This document shows, one piece after another, positions 8,089-17,106 of a stretch of 64,000 bases of DNA; position 1 is the stretch's first letter; each line of letters opens with the position of its first letter. The DNA comes from JAEUOS01 sp965279115 (lineage in GTDB: Bacteria > Pseudomonadota > Gammaproteobacteria > Burkholderiales > JAEUOS01). Position numbers and translations under genes: made by a program. The notes under the pieces were generated by a model. The model did not search any database and was not told the origin of the DNA. It worked only from the letters and a program-made list of their open reading frames with translations. The stretch spans positions 4,464,001-4,528,000 of the forward strand of contig OZ257137.1 of NCBI GenBank assembly GCA_965279115.1, read 5' to 3'.

Positions 8089-8177
8089 ATTGTATGCAAA
8101 ATAGAGCAAAAGTCAATCCGCCAGAGGAGGACGTATTATTGACAAGGATGGCTGGCGGATGTAAATTGCATACAAAA
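8089..8177. promoter_or_regulatory. Divergent promoter region with paired GntR operators
   Basis: Two copies of one decamer face each other: TTGTATGCAA at 8090-8099 and its inverse TTGCATACAA at 8166-8175. Each is a near-palindrome of the kind bound by FCD GntR proteins. Rightward, TTGACA (8139-8144), a 17-base spacer and TAAATT (8162-8167) form a good promoter whose -10 overlaps the second site. Leftward, TTGACT (8116-8111), 16 bases and TACAAT (8094-8089) overlap the first site. The leftward start point would fall at or near the ATG at 8082, allowing a leaderless mRNA for the regulator. Confidence 0.65.
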
Positions 8178-8215
8178 TCATTCGCCACGGCCCAAGCGCC
8201 TTCCCGGAGACTTCC

Positions 8216-9439
8216 ATGTTCAAGTACAGCAACGCCAAGTCCGGTCGCCATTTCCTGCAGATTCCCGGCCCCACCAACGTGCCGGACCGCATTCTGCGCG
8301 CGATCGACCGGCCTACCATCGACCATCGCGGCCCCGAGTTCGGCGTATTGGGCAAGAAATGCCTGGCCGGCATGCAGGCGATTTTCCAGACCACGCAGCC
8401 GGTGGTGATCTACCCGGCCTCCGGTACCGGCGCCTGGGAAGCGGCGCTGGTCAACACGCTCTCGCCCGGCGACGCGGTGCTGATGTATGAGTCGGGCCAT
8501 TTCGCCACCCTGTGGAAGAACATCGCGGTGAAAATGGGTTTCAAGCCCGAGTTCATCGAAGGCGACTGGCGCCATGGCGCGGTGCCCGAGGCGATCGAGG
8601 CGCGCTTGAAGGAAGACAAGGCGCACACCATCAAGGCGGTGGCGGTGGTGCACAACGAAACCTCCACCGGTTGCGTCTCGCGCATCCCCGAGATCCGCGC
8701 CGCGATCGACCGTGCCGGCCACCCGGCGCTGCTGTTGGTGGACACGGTGTCGTCGATCGGCTCGCTCGAGTACAAGCACGACGAGTGGGGCGCGGATGTC
8801 ACCGTCGGCGGCTCGCAAAAGGGCCTGATGCTGCCGCCCGGCATGTCCTTCAACGCGATTTCCGCCAAGGCGCTGGCGGCCTCGAAGAACTCGAAGTCCT
8901 ACAAGTCCTTCTGGGGCTGGGAGGAAATGATCAACATCAACAAGAACGGCTACTTCCCCTACACCCCCAACACCAACCTGCTCTATGGGCTCTCGGAGGC
9001 CATCGAGATGCTGGTCGAGGAAGAGGGCCTCTCCAACGTGTTCGCGCGCCATCACCGCTTTGGCGAGGCAACCCGCCGCGCGGTGCGCCATTGGGCCGAG
9101 GCCGGCGCGATGGAAATCCTCTGCCTCGATGACCGTGAGCACTCCGACGCGCTCACCGCCGTGCTGCTGACGCAAGGCCACAACGCCGACGCGTTGCGCA
9201 AGGTCATTCTCGAGAACTTTGACATGTCGCTGGGTCAGGGCCTGGGCAAGGTGAGCGGCAAGATCTTCCGCATCGGCCACCTGGGAGACTTCAACGACCT
9301 GACGCTGATGGGCACGCTTGCCGGCGTGGAAATGGGCTTCGAGGTGGCGGGCATTCCCTACGCGAAGGGGGGTGTGCAGGTTGCGATGGACTACCTGGCC
9401 GAATGCGCGAAGAAGCCGGCCTTGCGTGCAGTAGCCTAG
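8216..9439 (+). CDS. Serine-glyoxylate-type aminotransferase (class V, PLP)
   Basis: Class V pyridoxal-phosphate aminotransferase, 407 aa, of the serine-glyoxylate/alanine-glyoxylate group. The N-terminus has IPGPTNVPDRILRAI, typical of the family. The cofactor regions are YPASGTGAWEAALVN and LLVDTVSSIG. The Schiff-base lysine is K202 in VGGSQKGLMLPPG. The family transfers the amino group of serine or alanine to glyoxylate, giving hydroxypyruvate or pyruvate plus glycine. A promoter with an overlapping GntR operator lies upstream. Hydroxypyruvate and tartronate-semialdehyde chemistry would fit with the hydroxyacid dehydrogenases nearby, but that link is an inference. Confidence 0.93.
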   Translation: MFKYSNAKSGRHFLQIPGPTNVPDRILRAIDRPTIDHRGPEFGVLGKKCLAGMQAIFQTTQPVVIYPASGTGAWEAALVNTLSPGDAVLMYESGHFATLWKNIAVKMGFKPEFIEGDWRHGAVPEAIEARLKEDKAHTIKAVAVVHNETSTGCVSRIPEIRAAIDRAGHPALLLVDTVSSIGSLEYKHDEWGADVTVGGSQKGLMLPPGMSFNAISAKALAASKNSKSYKSFWGWEEMININKNGYFPYTPNTNLLYGLSEAIEMLVEEEGLSNVFARHHRFGEATRRAVRHWAEAGAMEILCLDDREHSDALTAVLLTQGHNADALRKVILENFDMSLGQGLGKVSGKIFRIGHLGDFNDLTLMGTLAGVEMGFEVAGIPYAKGGVQVAMDYLAECAKKPALRAVA

Positions 9440-9514
9440 CCTGGCAATTGGCCGCGGCGGCGGCAATCCGCCATCCCCCGGCAGTGCAAGAACGACCTAA
9501 ATTTTGGAGTGCCC

Positions 9515-9892
9515 ATGAGCGAACGAACCTTGCCCAAGACCGCCGGCTTCGTCGGTTTGGGCGCGCAAATCCCCGCGCAGCGCCTGGCAACGGTGGAAGG
9601 CCGTGGCGACGATCTCGATGCGACGGTCAAGCCGCTGCTGGTGGGCGACGAAGGCGTGTTGCTGGAAATCGTGCAGGCCAAGGGCACGCGGGTTCCCGTG
9701 CACCAGCATGACGATCACGAGTCGCTGATCTACCTGGTGCGCGGCCGCATGCGGCTGGTGATCAACGGCATCGAAACCCTGGTCGGCGCGGGCGATGCCT
9801 GGATACACCCGCGCGGCGTTCCGCATCACAGCGAGGCGCTCGAGGAGTGCGTGACCATCGAGGTCAAGACGCCGCCAAGAAAAACCTGGTGA
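9515..9892 (+). CDS. Cupin-domain protein
   Basis: Small beta-barrel protein of 125 aa. The first cupin motif is VPVHQHDDHESLIYLVRGR, with HxH and a downstream Glu as metal ligands. The second is GDAWIHPRGVPHHSEAL. Such proteins bind metal and a small ligand or catalyse simple isomerisations; no specific function is assigned. The ATG at 9515 follows GGAG by seven bases, a better fit than the GTG six bases earlier. It lies 75 bp after the aminotransferase, on the same strand and without an obvious terminator between, so both may share the GntR-controlled transcript. Confidence 0.85.
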   Translation: MSERTLPKTAGFVGLGAQIPAQRLATVEGRGDDLDATVKPLLVGDEGVLLEIVQAKGTRVPVHQHDDHESLIYLVRGRMRLVINGIETLVGAGDAWIHPRGVPHHSEALEECVTIEVKTPPRKTW

Positions 9893-10071
9893 TTGGCGTT
9901 GGTCAGCGCTGGCGCCTGCGGACCTGTGCATCTTTCCTCCATTCAGATGGCGCGGTCATAGTGCGTTGCACCACCGAAAAGCCCCGCCGCTTGACGTAAA
10001 CCCGAATGGCAGCACTGCCAAATTCGGTTACATTCGCCCCTACAAATAGAACAATCGACGAGGGGCGCGGT

Positions 10072-10878
10072 TTGACGGAACAGGCGGCACTGCTCTCGGT
10101 GCGTGGCGTCGGGGTTCGCTTCGGCGGCATCGTCGCGCTTGATTCCGTGAGTTTCGATGTCCCGCGCGGCATCGTATGCGGCCTGATCGGCCCGAACGGC
10201 GCCGGCAAGACCACGCTCTTCAATTGCCTTTCACGGCTCTACGTACCGGCCGCCGGCGACATCCTGTTCGAAGGCCGGTCCATCCTCAAGTTGCCGGTGC
10301 ATGCCATCGCCGGGCTGGGGATCGGCCGCACCTTCCAGAACCTGGCGATGTTCCGCACCCTCTCGGTACGGCGCAACATCATGGTGGGTGCGCACAGCGG
10401 CTCGCGCGCCGGTTTTCTGGCCAGTGCCCTGCGCCTGCCCATGGTCAAGTTGGAGGAGGCGCGGCTGGAGGCCGAGGCCGACCGCATCCTCGAATTGCTC
10501 GACCTCGTATCGGTGGCCGAACGTCCCGCCGGCGACCTGCCCTTCGGGATACAGAAGCGGGTGGAACTCGGGCGTGCACTCGCATCGCGGCCCAAGCTGC
10601 TGCTGCTCGATGAACCCGCCGCGGGCCTCAACCACGAGGAACTCGCAGGCCTGGCCGACACCATCAGGAAGCTGCGTGACACGCTCGGGCTCACCGTGTT
10701 GCTGGTGGAGCATCACATGAGCCTGGTGATGGCGGTGTCCGACCATATCGTCGCGCTCAATTTCGGGCGCAAGATCGCCGCGGGCAACCCGGCGGAGATC
10801 CAGGCGCATCCGGAAGTCATCGCCGCCTATCTGGGCGCGCCACGCGCACAAGGAGAGCCGCTTGGCGCGGCTGCTTGA
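10072..10878 (+). CDS. livG: Branched-chain amino acid-type ABC transporter ATP-binding protein LivG
   Basis: Cytoplasmic ATPase of a HAAT (LIV-type) uptake system, 268 aa. Walker A is GPNGAGKTTLFN. The Q-loop region is GIGRTFQNLAMFRTLSV, characteristic of LivG. The signature region is LPFGIQKRVELGRAL, and Walker B is LLLLDEPAAGLN. The start is probably the TTG at 10072, which follows GAGGGGCGCGG. An ATG at 10006 would add 22 unconserved residues. It overlaps livF by 17 bp. LIV systems import branched-chain amino acids but many import amides, urea or aromatic and dicarboxylic acids; the substrate here is open. Confidence 0.95.
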   Translation: MTEQAALLSVRGVGVRFGGIVALDSVSFDVPRGIVCGLIGPNGAGKTTLFNCLSRLYVPAAGDILFEGRSILKLPVHAIAGLGIGRTFQNLAMFRTLSVRRNIMVGAHSGSRAGFLASALRLPMVKLEEARLEAEADRILELLDLVSVAERPAGDLPFGIQKRVELGRALASRPKLLLLDEPAAGLNHEELAGLADTIRKLRDTLGLTVLLVEHHMSLVMAVSDHIVALNFGRKIAAGNPAEIQAHPEVIAAYLGAPRAQGEPLGAAA

Positions 10879-11575
10879 GGTGCGCGGCCTGGCGGCCTTC
10901 TACGGCGCCACCCAGGCCTTGTTCGGCATCGACTTCGACCTCGAGGAGGGCGGCATCACGGCCTTGCTTGGCGCCAACGGCGCCGGCAAGACCACCACCT
11001 TGCGCGCGCTGTGCCAGGCGGTGAAAACGCGCGGCAGCGTGCGTTTCGCCGGCAGCCCCATCGAAGGCCGTGCCACCGAGGACATCGTGCGCCTGGGCGT
11101 GGCGCATGTGCCGGACGGCCGCGGCACCTTTACCGCGCTGTCGGTGGAAGAGAACCTCAGGCTCGGTGCCTATACCCGGCGCGACCGCGCCGAGGTGGCC
11201 CTCGACATGGAGCGCATGTACACGCGCTTTCCACGCCTGAAGGAGCGCCGCTTACAACAGGCCGGCACGCTCTCCGGCGGGGAGCAGCAGATGCTGGCGA
11301 TCAGCCGCGCGCTGATGCTGCGCCCGCGCCTGTTGCTGCTCGACGAGCCCAGCTTCGGTCTGGCGCCGCTGATCGTGGCCGAGATCTTCGCCATCCTGGG
11401 CGAGATCAACCGGCAAGATCAGGTGAGCATGCTGCTGGTGGAGCAGAATGCATCACTTGCGCTGGAGCTGGCGAGCCATGCCTACCTGCTGGAAACCGGC
11501 AGCATCGCCTTGTCCGGCCCGAGTGACGAAATCCGCCGCGACGAAGCCGTGCGCAAGGCCTACCTGGGTTACTGA
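10862..11575 (+). CDS. livF: Branched-chain amino acid-type ABC transporter ATP-binding protein LivF
   Basis: Second ATPase of the transporter, 237 aa. Walker A is GANGAGKTTTLRALC, the signature is LSGGEQQMLAISRAL, and Walker B is LLLLDEPSFGLAP, with the LivF-typical VPDGRGTFTALSVEENL between them. The start is a TTG at 10862, preceded by AAGGAG with a six-base gap, inside the end of livG, which implies translational coupling. An ATG alternative does not exist near the fold start. Confidence 0.95.
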   Translation: MARLLEVRGLAAFYGATQALFGIDFDLEEGGITALLGANGAGKTTTLRALCQAVKTRGSVRFAGSPIEGRATEDIVRLGVAHVPDGRGTFTALSVEENLRLGAYTRRDRAEVALDMERMYTRFPRLKERRLQQAGTLSGGEQQMLAISRALMLRPRLLLLDEPSFGLAPLIVAEIFAILGEINRQDQVSMLLVEQNASLALELASHAYLLETGSIALSGPSDEIRRDEAVRKAYLGY

Positions 11576-11611
11576 GCGGCGCGCCCGGGGAGACAGCGGA
11601 ATGGAGAAACC

Positions 11612-12481
11612 ATGGAAGCCTTGACCCAGCAGATCCTCGCAGGACTCGCCAGCGGCGGCATCTATGCCTCGATTGGTCTTGCCCTGGTGATGATCTACCA
11701 GTCCACCCATCACATCAATTTCGCCCAGGGCGAGATGGCGATGTTTTCCACCTTCATCGCCTGGGCGCTGTTGCAGGCAGGCTGGCCCTATTGGGGTGCC
11801 TTCGGCGCCACGGTGCTGATCTCGTTCGTCGGCGGGCTGGCGATCCAGCGCATCATCCTCAAACCGGTGGAAAAGGCGCCGGTGCTCACCAACGTGATCG
11901 TCTTCATCGGGCTGCTCGTGATCTTCAATTCGCTGGCCGGCTGGATCTTCGATCACACCATCAAGCCCTTTCCGAGCCCGTTTCCAAAGCTTTCCGGCGC
12001 CGGCCTCCTGATCTCCGGGCATGACCTCGGGTCCATCGCCGTCATGCTGGTGGTGCTGGGGCTGCTCTACTCCTTCCTGCGCTTCACGCCGGTGGGCCTG
12101 GCCATGCGCGCGGCGGCGCAAAACCCGGAGTCCGCACGGCTGGTGGGCATACGCATGTCATGGATGCTGGGCCTGGGCTGGGGGCTCTCGGCGGCCATCG
12201 GCGCGGTGGCCGGCATGATGGTGGCGCCGGTGGTCTATCTCGACCCCAACATGATGGGCGGCATCCTGCTCTACGGCTTCGCCGCCGCCTTGCTGGGCGG
12301 CATCGACAACCCGTGGGGCGCGGTGATCGGCGGCTTCATCGTCGGCGTGCTGGAGAACCTGCTCGGCGCCTACGTGATCGGCACCGAATTGAAGCTCACC
12401 GTGGCCCTGGTGCTGATCGTCACCATCCTCACGGTCAAGCCCAACGGCCTGTTCGGCAAGACCGTGGTGACGCGCGTATGA
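11612..12481 (+). CDS. livH: Branched-chain amino acid-type ABC transporter permease LivH
   Basis: Inner-membrane permease of 289 aa with about eight hydrophobic segments. The opening LAGLASGGIYASIGLALVMIY and the following HHINFAQGEMAMFSTF are the family hallmark, as is the cytoplasmic loop FTPVGLAMRAAAQNPESARLVGI that contacts the ATPase. The ATG follows GGAGAAACC. Its stop overlaps the livM start as ATGA. Confidence 0.95.
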   Translation: MEALTQQILAGLASGGIYASIGLALVMIYQSTHHINFAQGEMAMFSTFIAWALLQAGWPYWGAFGATVLISFVGGLAIQRIILKPVEKAPVLTNVIVFIGLLVIFNSLAGWIFDHTIKPFPSPFPKLSGAGLLISGHDLGSIAVMLVVLGLLYSFLRFTPVGLAMRAAAQNPESARLVGIRMSWMLGLGWGLSAAIGAVAGMMVAPVVYLDPNMMGGILLYGFAAALLGGIDNPWGAVIGGFIVGVLENLLGAYVIGTELKLTVALVLIVTILTVKPNGLFGKTVVTRV

Positions 12482-13488
12482 ACGAAGCTTCCGCAATGGC
12501 CCCATCGAAGCCCGGTTTGCCCAAACCTGTCATTGTCGCGTTGGCGATTGTGGGCATTGCGCTGATTTTCGTCGCCCCCTTCCTGGTCAAGAACTACCGT
12601 GTGTTCCAGTTCAATCTGGTGCTCATCTACGCGGTGGCGATTCTCGGGCTCAACGTCCTCACCGGCTACAACGGCCAGATCTCGCTGGGACACAGCGCCT
12701 TCTATGCCATCGGCGCCTATTGCGCGGCGATACTGATGGACCGCTATGAATGGGCCTACTGGGCCACCATCCTGCCGGCGGCGGCGATCTGCTTTGTGGT
12801 CGGCTACCTGATGGGTTTTCCTGCCTTGCGCCTGGGCGGGCACTACCTTGCGCTTGCCACCCTGGCGCTGGCGCTGGCCACGCCGCAACTGCTCAAGTAC
12901 AAGAAGATCGAGGGCGTGACCGGCGGGGTGCAGGGCATCGTGCTGAATAAACCGGAGCCGCCCTTCACGTTCGAGCTTTTCGGCAGCCCCCTGAGCCAGG
13001 ACCGCTGGCTGTATTTCGTCAGCCTGGCGTTGACGGTTGCGATGTTCCTGATCGCATGGAACCTGCTGCGCGGCCGGGTCGGGCGCGCGCTCATCGCCAT
13101 TCGCGACCATCCGATCGCGGCGGCCGCGATGGGCATCAACCTGCCGGTCTACAAGTCGCTCGCCTTCGGCGTTTCCGCGGCGTTTACCGGTGTGGCCGGT
13201 GCCATGGGGGCGGTGGTGGTGGCGTTTGTCGCACCGGACAGTTTCTCGTCATTCCTGTCGATCACCTTCCTGGTGGGGGTGGTGGTGGGCGGGCTGGCGT
13301 CGATTCCAGGCGCGATCTTCGGCGCGATCTTCATCCAGTTCGTGCCCAACATCGCCGACCAGATCTCCAAGTCGGCACCGTGGGCGATCTACGGGGTGTT
13401 CCTGATCGTGTTCATGTACGTGATGCCGGGCGGGGTCGCCGGGCTTGCGCAAAAGCTGCTGAAAGGCAGAAAATCCGCCGCGACGTAA
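12478..13488 (+). CDS. livM: Branched-chain amino acid-type ABC transporter permease LivM
   Basis: Second permease, 336 aa. After a short polar N-terminus the protein has multiple membrane helices, including LVLIYAVAILGLNVLTGYNGQ and the LivM hallmark SLGHSAFYAIGAYCAA. The ATPase-coupling loop is GRVGRALIAIRDHPIAAAAMG. Start chosen at the ATGA overlap with livH; the longer open frame to 12160 is the antisense-free shadow of livH. LivH and LivM form the heterodimeric channel. Confidence 0.95.
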   Translation: MNEASAMAPSKPGLPKPVIVALAIVGIALIFVAPFLVKNYRVFQFNLVLIYAVAILGLNVLTGYNGQISLGHSAFYAIGAYCAAILMDRYEWAYWATILPAAAICFVVGYLMGFPALRLGGHYLALATLALALATPQLLKYKKIEGVTGGVQGIVLNKPEPPFTFELFGSPLSQDRWLYFVSLALTVAMFLIAWNLLRGRVGRALIAIRDHPIAAAAMGINLPVYKSLAFGVSAAFTGVAGAMGAVVVAFVAPDSFSSFLSITFLVGVVVGGLASIPGAIFGAIFIQFVPNIADQISKSAPWAIYGVFLIVFMYVMPGGVAGLAQKLLKGRKSAAT

Positions 13489-13528
13489 TCGGAGCGGGAT
13501 CGTCACCACGCTGTCAAAGGAGAGCATC

Positions 13529-14758
13529 ATGAGACAAAGCCAACGCAGGACCCTGGTCAAACTCGGTGTCGCATCAACGCTTGCCGCTCTCGCTGCGTCG
13601 GCGGGCAGCGGCGCTTTCGCACAGGCGAAAAAGTACGACCCGGGCGCCAATGACCGCGAGATCAAGATCGGCCACATCGGGCCTTATTCGGGTCCGGCGT
13701 CGGCCTATGGTTCCATCGGCAAGGCCATCGGCGCCTATTTCGAGAAGGTCAATGCCGAAGGCGGCATCAACGGCCGCAAGATCAAGTACCTGACCCAGGA
13801 CGACGGCTACAACCCCGCCAAGACCGTCGAGATGACCCGAAAACTGGTGGAAGAGGAGGAAGTGCTGCTGGTGTTCAACCCGCTCGGCACGCCGCCCAAC
13901 TCCGCCATCCACAAGTACATGAACCAGAAGAAGGTGCCGCAGCTGTTCGTGGCCACCGGCGCCTCCAAGTGGGGCGACCCGAAAAACTTCCCCTGGACCA
14001 TGGGCTGGCAGCCCAACTACTTCTCCGAAGGCAAGATCTACGCTTCGCACCTGCTCGAGACCCGGCCCAATGGCAAGGTCGGCATCCTCATGCAGAACGA
14101 CGACTACGGCAAGGACTACGTCAACGGCTTCAAGGCCGGTCTGGGCGACAAGGCCAAGTCCATGATCGTCTCGGAAGTCACCTATGAAGTGACCGACCCG
14201 ACCGTGGACAGCCAGATGGTCACCCTCAAGGCATCGGGTGCGGACGTGTTCTTCAATGTCACCACGCCCAAGTTCGCCGCGCAAGCGATCAAGAAGGCCG
14301 CCGAGATCGGCTGGAAGCCGGTGCATTACCTCAACAGCGTCTCCAACGCCGCCGGCTCGGTGATGGCGGCCGCGGGTGCGGATGCCGGCATCGGCGTGAT
14401 CTCGGCCTTCTACCTCAAGGACCCGACCGACCCGCAGTGGCAGAAAACCCCCGAGTACGCCGACTGGCTGGCGTGGATGAAGAAGTTCCATCCGCAGGGC
14501 GACGTCAAGGACAACTTCAACGTGTACGGCTACACCGTCGCGCAGACCCTGGCCCAGGTGTTGAAGCAGGCCAGCAATGAACTCACCCGCGCCAACGTGA
14601 TGAAACAGGCGGCCAGCCTCGACATCGCCTTGCCCATGCTGCTGCCCGGGGTGAAGGTCAAGACCAGCGCGAGCGACTTCTACCCCATCGAACAGGAGCA
14701 ACTGGCGCGCTGGGACGGCAAGACCTGGGTGTTGTTCGGCAAGGCTTACGGGCAGTAG
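13529..14758 (+). CDS. LIV-type ABC transporter periplasmic substrate-binding protein
   Basis: Type I periplasmic binding protein, 409 aa, of the LivK/HAAT family. The signal peptide carries twin arginines and a lysine (SQRRTLVKLGVASTLAALAA) and ends near GAFAQAKK, so Tat or Sec export is possible. The mature part starts REIKIGHIGPYSGPASAYG, a family hallmark, with YNPAKTVEMTRKLVEEEEVLLVFNP downstream. It is preceded by AAAGGAG and closes the livG-F-H-M operon; a terminator hairpin follows at 14796. The ligand is unknown; neighbouring CoA-ester genes make an aromatic or dicarboxylic acid as plausible as an amino acid. Confidence 0.93.
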   Translation: MRQSQRRTLVKLGVASTLAALAASAGSGAFAQAKKYDPGANDREIKIGHIGPYSGPASAYGSIGKAIGAYFEKVNAEGGINGRKIKYLTQDDGYNPAKTVEMTRKLVEEEEVLLVFNPLGTPPNSAIHKYMNQKKVPQLFVATGASKWGDPKNFPWTMGWQPNYFSEGKIYASHLLETRPNGKVGILMQNDDYGKDYVNGFKAGLGDKAKSMIVSEVTYEVTDPTVDSQMVTLKASGADVFFNVTTPKFAAQAIKKAAEIGWKPVHYLNSVSNAAGSVMAAAGADAGIGVISAFYLKDPTDPQWQKTPEYADWLAWMKKFHPQGDVKDNFNVYGYTVAQTLAQVLKQASNELTRANVMKQAASLDIALPMLLPGVKVKTSASDFYPIEQEQLARWDGKTWVLFGKAYGQ

Positions 14759-14795
14759 GCCCGGCGGCGCTAGCGCAGCGCTTTTCGCAATTGAA

Positions 14796-14818
14796 ATCGG
14801 GCGCCCAGGGCGCCCGAT
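14796..14818 (+). terminator. Rho-independent terminator after the liv operon
   Basis: ATCGGGCGC, five-base loop CCAGG, GCGCCCGAT: a nine-base-pair GC-rich stem followed by ATTTTGT. It lies 37 bp after the binding-protein stop and just before the convergent Bug gene, so it could serve both strands, although only the rightward side has a T-rich tail. Confidence 0.8.
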
Positions 14819-14843
14819 ATTTTGTCGGGTGGGTGGCGCGCGC

Positions 14844-15830
14844 TTATTCGAGCTTGAGCGGCTTGACCGCCGCGCCCCAGCGTGCCGACTCCTTGGCCAT
14901 GAATTCGGCGAACTGCGCCGGCGAGGTCGGCGAGTAGAGGTCCAGGTTCTGGCCATTGACGCGGGTCTTGAACTCCGCCTCGCCAAGCAGCAGGTTCACC
15001 TCCGCATTGAGGCGGTCGACAATCGCCTTGGGCGTGCCGGCCGGCGCCAGCAGGGCGGTCCAGCCTTCCACGCCGATGCCGCGCAGGCCGGTGACGCCGG
15101 TCTCGGCCAGCGCCGGGATTTCCGGCGCCAGCGCCGAGCGCTTGGAGGCGGAAATCGCCAGCGCCTTGAGCTTGCCGGCCTTCACGTGGGCGTAGGAAGA
15201 GGTCATGCCGTCGAACATGATGGGGATCTGCCCGCCGATCAGGTCGGTCATCGCCTGGGCGCTGCCCTTGTAGGGCACGTGCACGGCTTCCATGCCCGTG
15301 GCCTGCTTGAACACCTCCATGGTGAGCATCGAGATGGTGCCGGTGCCCAGCGACGCATAGGACAGCTTGCCCGGATTGGTCTTGGCATAGGCCAGCAACT
15401 CCTGCACCGTGTTGGCGGGAAAGCTGACCGGCGCCACCAGGATCATGCCGGTCCAGCCGATCAGCGCCACCGGTGTCAGGTCGGTGAGCGGGTTGTAGGG
15501 CAGGTTCCTGCTCACATGCGGGGTGATCACCAGCGGCGACAGCGAGGTCACCAGCAGGGTGTGGCCGTCGGGCGCGGCCTTGGCCACCGCGTCAACCCCG
15601 ATGGCGCCCTGGGCGCCGGCGCGATTCTCGACGATGAAGGATTGCCCGAGCCTTTGCCCGAGCCGGTCGGTCAGCGAGCGCGCGGTCACGTCGCCCGCGT
15701 TGCCGGCGGGGAAGGGCACCATGATGCGCACCGGGCGCGAGGGCCAGGCCTGCGCGCATGCGGGTTGGGCCGCGCCGAACAGCGTTGCCGCCGTGATGGC
15801 CAGGGCGATGTTGCGGAATCCGGATGGCAT
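14844..15830 (-). CDS. Bug/TctC-type tripartite tricarboxylate transporter receptor
   Basis: Periplasmic binding protein of 328 aa. The signal peptide (MPSGFRNIALAITAATLFGA, cleavage near ACAQAWPS) is followed by WPSRPVRIMVPFPAGNAGDVT and the conserved SFIVENRAGAQGAIG. Typical ligand-loop segments VPYKGSAQAMTDLIGGQIP and PGKLSYASLGTGT are present. It is divergent from the CoA-transferase gene with 85 bp between starts, so both are probably controlled through the AT-rich region that contains a perfect 12-bp palindrome. That layout suggests its ligand feeds the adjacent CoA-ester pathway. Confidence 0.95.
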   Translation of the reverse strand: MPSGFRNIALAITAATLFGAAQPACAQAWPSRPVRIMVPFPAGNAGDVTARSLTDRLGQRLGQSFIVENRAGAQGAIGVDAVAKAAPDGHTLLVTSLSPLVITPHVSRNLPYNPLTDLTPVALIGWTGMILVAPVSFPANTVQELLAYAKTNPGKLSYASLGTGTISMLTMEVFKQATGMEAVHVPYKGSAQAMTDLIGGQIPIMFDGMTSSYAHVKAGKLKALAISASKRSALAPEIPALAETGVTGLRGIGVEGWTALLAPAGTPKAIVDRLNAEVNLLLGEAEFKTRVNGQNLDLYSPTSPAQFAEFMAKESARWGAAVKPLKLE

Positions 15831-15881
15831 GGTGTCTCCTTTGGCGCGTGGCAGTTTATCTTTTCCGGCGAGTTTGATATA

Positions 15882-15893
15882 TTGTTATAACAA
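15882..15893. promoter_or_regulatory. Perfect 12-bp palindrome, candidate HutC-type operator
   Basis: TTGTTATAACAA lies between the divergent Bug and CoA-transferase genes, in the only AT-rich stretch of the area, 23 bp before the CoA-transferase GTG. A weak rightward promoter (TTTATC, 17 bases, TATATT at 15878-15883) would place the palindrome over the -10 and start point. The adjacent GntR/HutC gene at 17106 is the natural candidate to bind here. Confidence 0.55.
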
Positions 15894-15915
15894 AGTCAAT
15901 GCGGATGGAATTATC

Positions 15916-17106
15916 GTGCTAAGCGGCGTGCGGGTTCTGGCGGTCGAGCAATACGGGGCGGGGCCTTTCGCCACCCAGTTCCTGTCCGACATGGGGGCCG
16001 AGGTGATCAAGATCGAGAACCCCGGCGATGGCGGCGACATGGCGCGCGGGGTCGGCCCGCACTGGCATGAGGGCCTGCCCGAAACCGCCAGGAGCGTGTT
16101 CTACCAGAGCCTCAACCGCGGCAAGAAAAGCCTGACGCTCAACCTGAACAAGCCCGAGGGGCGCGAGCTGTTCCGCCGCCTGGCCGCGCGTGCCGACGCG
16201 GTCACCAGCAACATGCGCGGCGACGTGCCGGCCAAGCTGGGCATCACCTACGAGTCGCTCGCCAGCGCCAACCCGAAGATCGTCTGTGCCCACCTGTCGG
16301 GCTACGGCCGCGAGGGCGAGCGCGCCAAGTGGCCGGGCTACGATTACCTGATGCAGGCCGAGGCGGGCTACTTTTCGGTCACCGGCGAACCGGGCAGCGC
16401 GCCGGCGCGCGCGGGGCTGTCGCTGATCGACTTCATGACCGGCTCGGTGTGCTCGATGGCGCTGCTGGCCGGCATTCTCGAGGCGCGCGCGCGCGGCGTG
16501 GGGCGCGACATCGACGTCAGCCTGTTCGACCTCGCGCTCTACAACCTCAACTACCTCGGTCACTGGTACCTGAACAACCAGGCCGTCACCGGGCGCCTGC
16601 CGCGCTCGGCGCATGCCTCGCTCACGCCCTGCCAGAGCTACAAGACGAAGGACGGCTGGATTTTCCTCATGTGCAACAAGGAAAAATTCTGGGGCGTGCT
16701 GTGCGACTGCATAGGCAAGCCGGAATGGAAGTCCGACCCGCGCTTTGTCGACTTCAAGTCACGCCTGGCGCATCGTGACCTGATCACCGAACTGCTTGAC
16801 GAGGCTCTTTCCGCGCGCGGCACCGACGAATGGCTGGAGGTGTTCGCCGCCAAGGTGCCTTCCTCACCGATCTACGATATCAAGCAGGCGCTCGACAACC
16901 CCTGGGTGGCCAACAGCGATCGCATCCAGCACATCCCGGTGGCCGGCGCGCCGGACCTGCACCTGCTGGCCTCACCCGTGCGTTACACCGGCCGCCCTGA
17001 CAACGGCCCGGCGCCGGCATTGGGCGCGGATACCGACGCGCTGCTGGCACAGGCCGGCATCGGCCCCGACGAGGCGGCACGCCTGCGTGCAGCCGGGGTG
17101 ATCTAG
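15916..17106 (+). CDS. Class III (CaiB/BaiF) CoA-transferase
   Basis: Transfers CoA between carboxylic acids, 396 aa. The family start LSGVRVLAVEQYGAGPFATQ is directly followed by the conserved MGAEVIKIENPGDGGDMAR. The catalytic aspartate is predicted at D172 in GLSLIDFMTG. The start is the GTG at 15916; no in-frame ATG lies close by, and the ORF upstream is only noncoding extension over the Bug gene. The stop overlaps the GTG of the regulator. Together with the lyase and hydratase downstream it may activate a C4/C5 dicarboxylate such as citramalate, mesaconate or itaconate with succinyl-CoA, by analogy with known C5-dicarboxylate pathways. Confidence 0.92.
   Translation: MLSGVRVLAVEQYGAGPFATQFLSDMGAEVIKIENPGDGGDMARGVGPHWHEGLPETARSVFYQSLNRGKKSLTLNLNKPEGRELFRRLAARADAVTSNMRGDVPAKLGITYESLASANPKIVCAHLSGYGREGERAKWPGYDYLMQAEAGYFSVTGEPGSAPARAGLSLIDFMTGSVCSMALLAGILEARARGVGRDIDVSLFDLALYNLNYLGHWYLNNQAVTGRLPRSAHASLTPCQSYKTKDGWIFLMCNKEKFWGVLCDCIGKPEWKSDPRFVDFKSRLAHRDLITELLDEALSARGTDEWLEVFAAKVPSSPIYDIKQALDNPWVANSDRIQHIPVAGAPDLHLLASPVRYTGRPDNGPAPALGADTDALLAQAGIGPDEAARLRAAGVI

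Noticed and set aside
12160..12477. Upstream extension of the livM frame to 12160
   Set aside because: It lies inside livH in another frame and is Arg/Gly-rich; the ATGA overlap at 12478 is the normal livH-livM junction.
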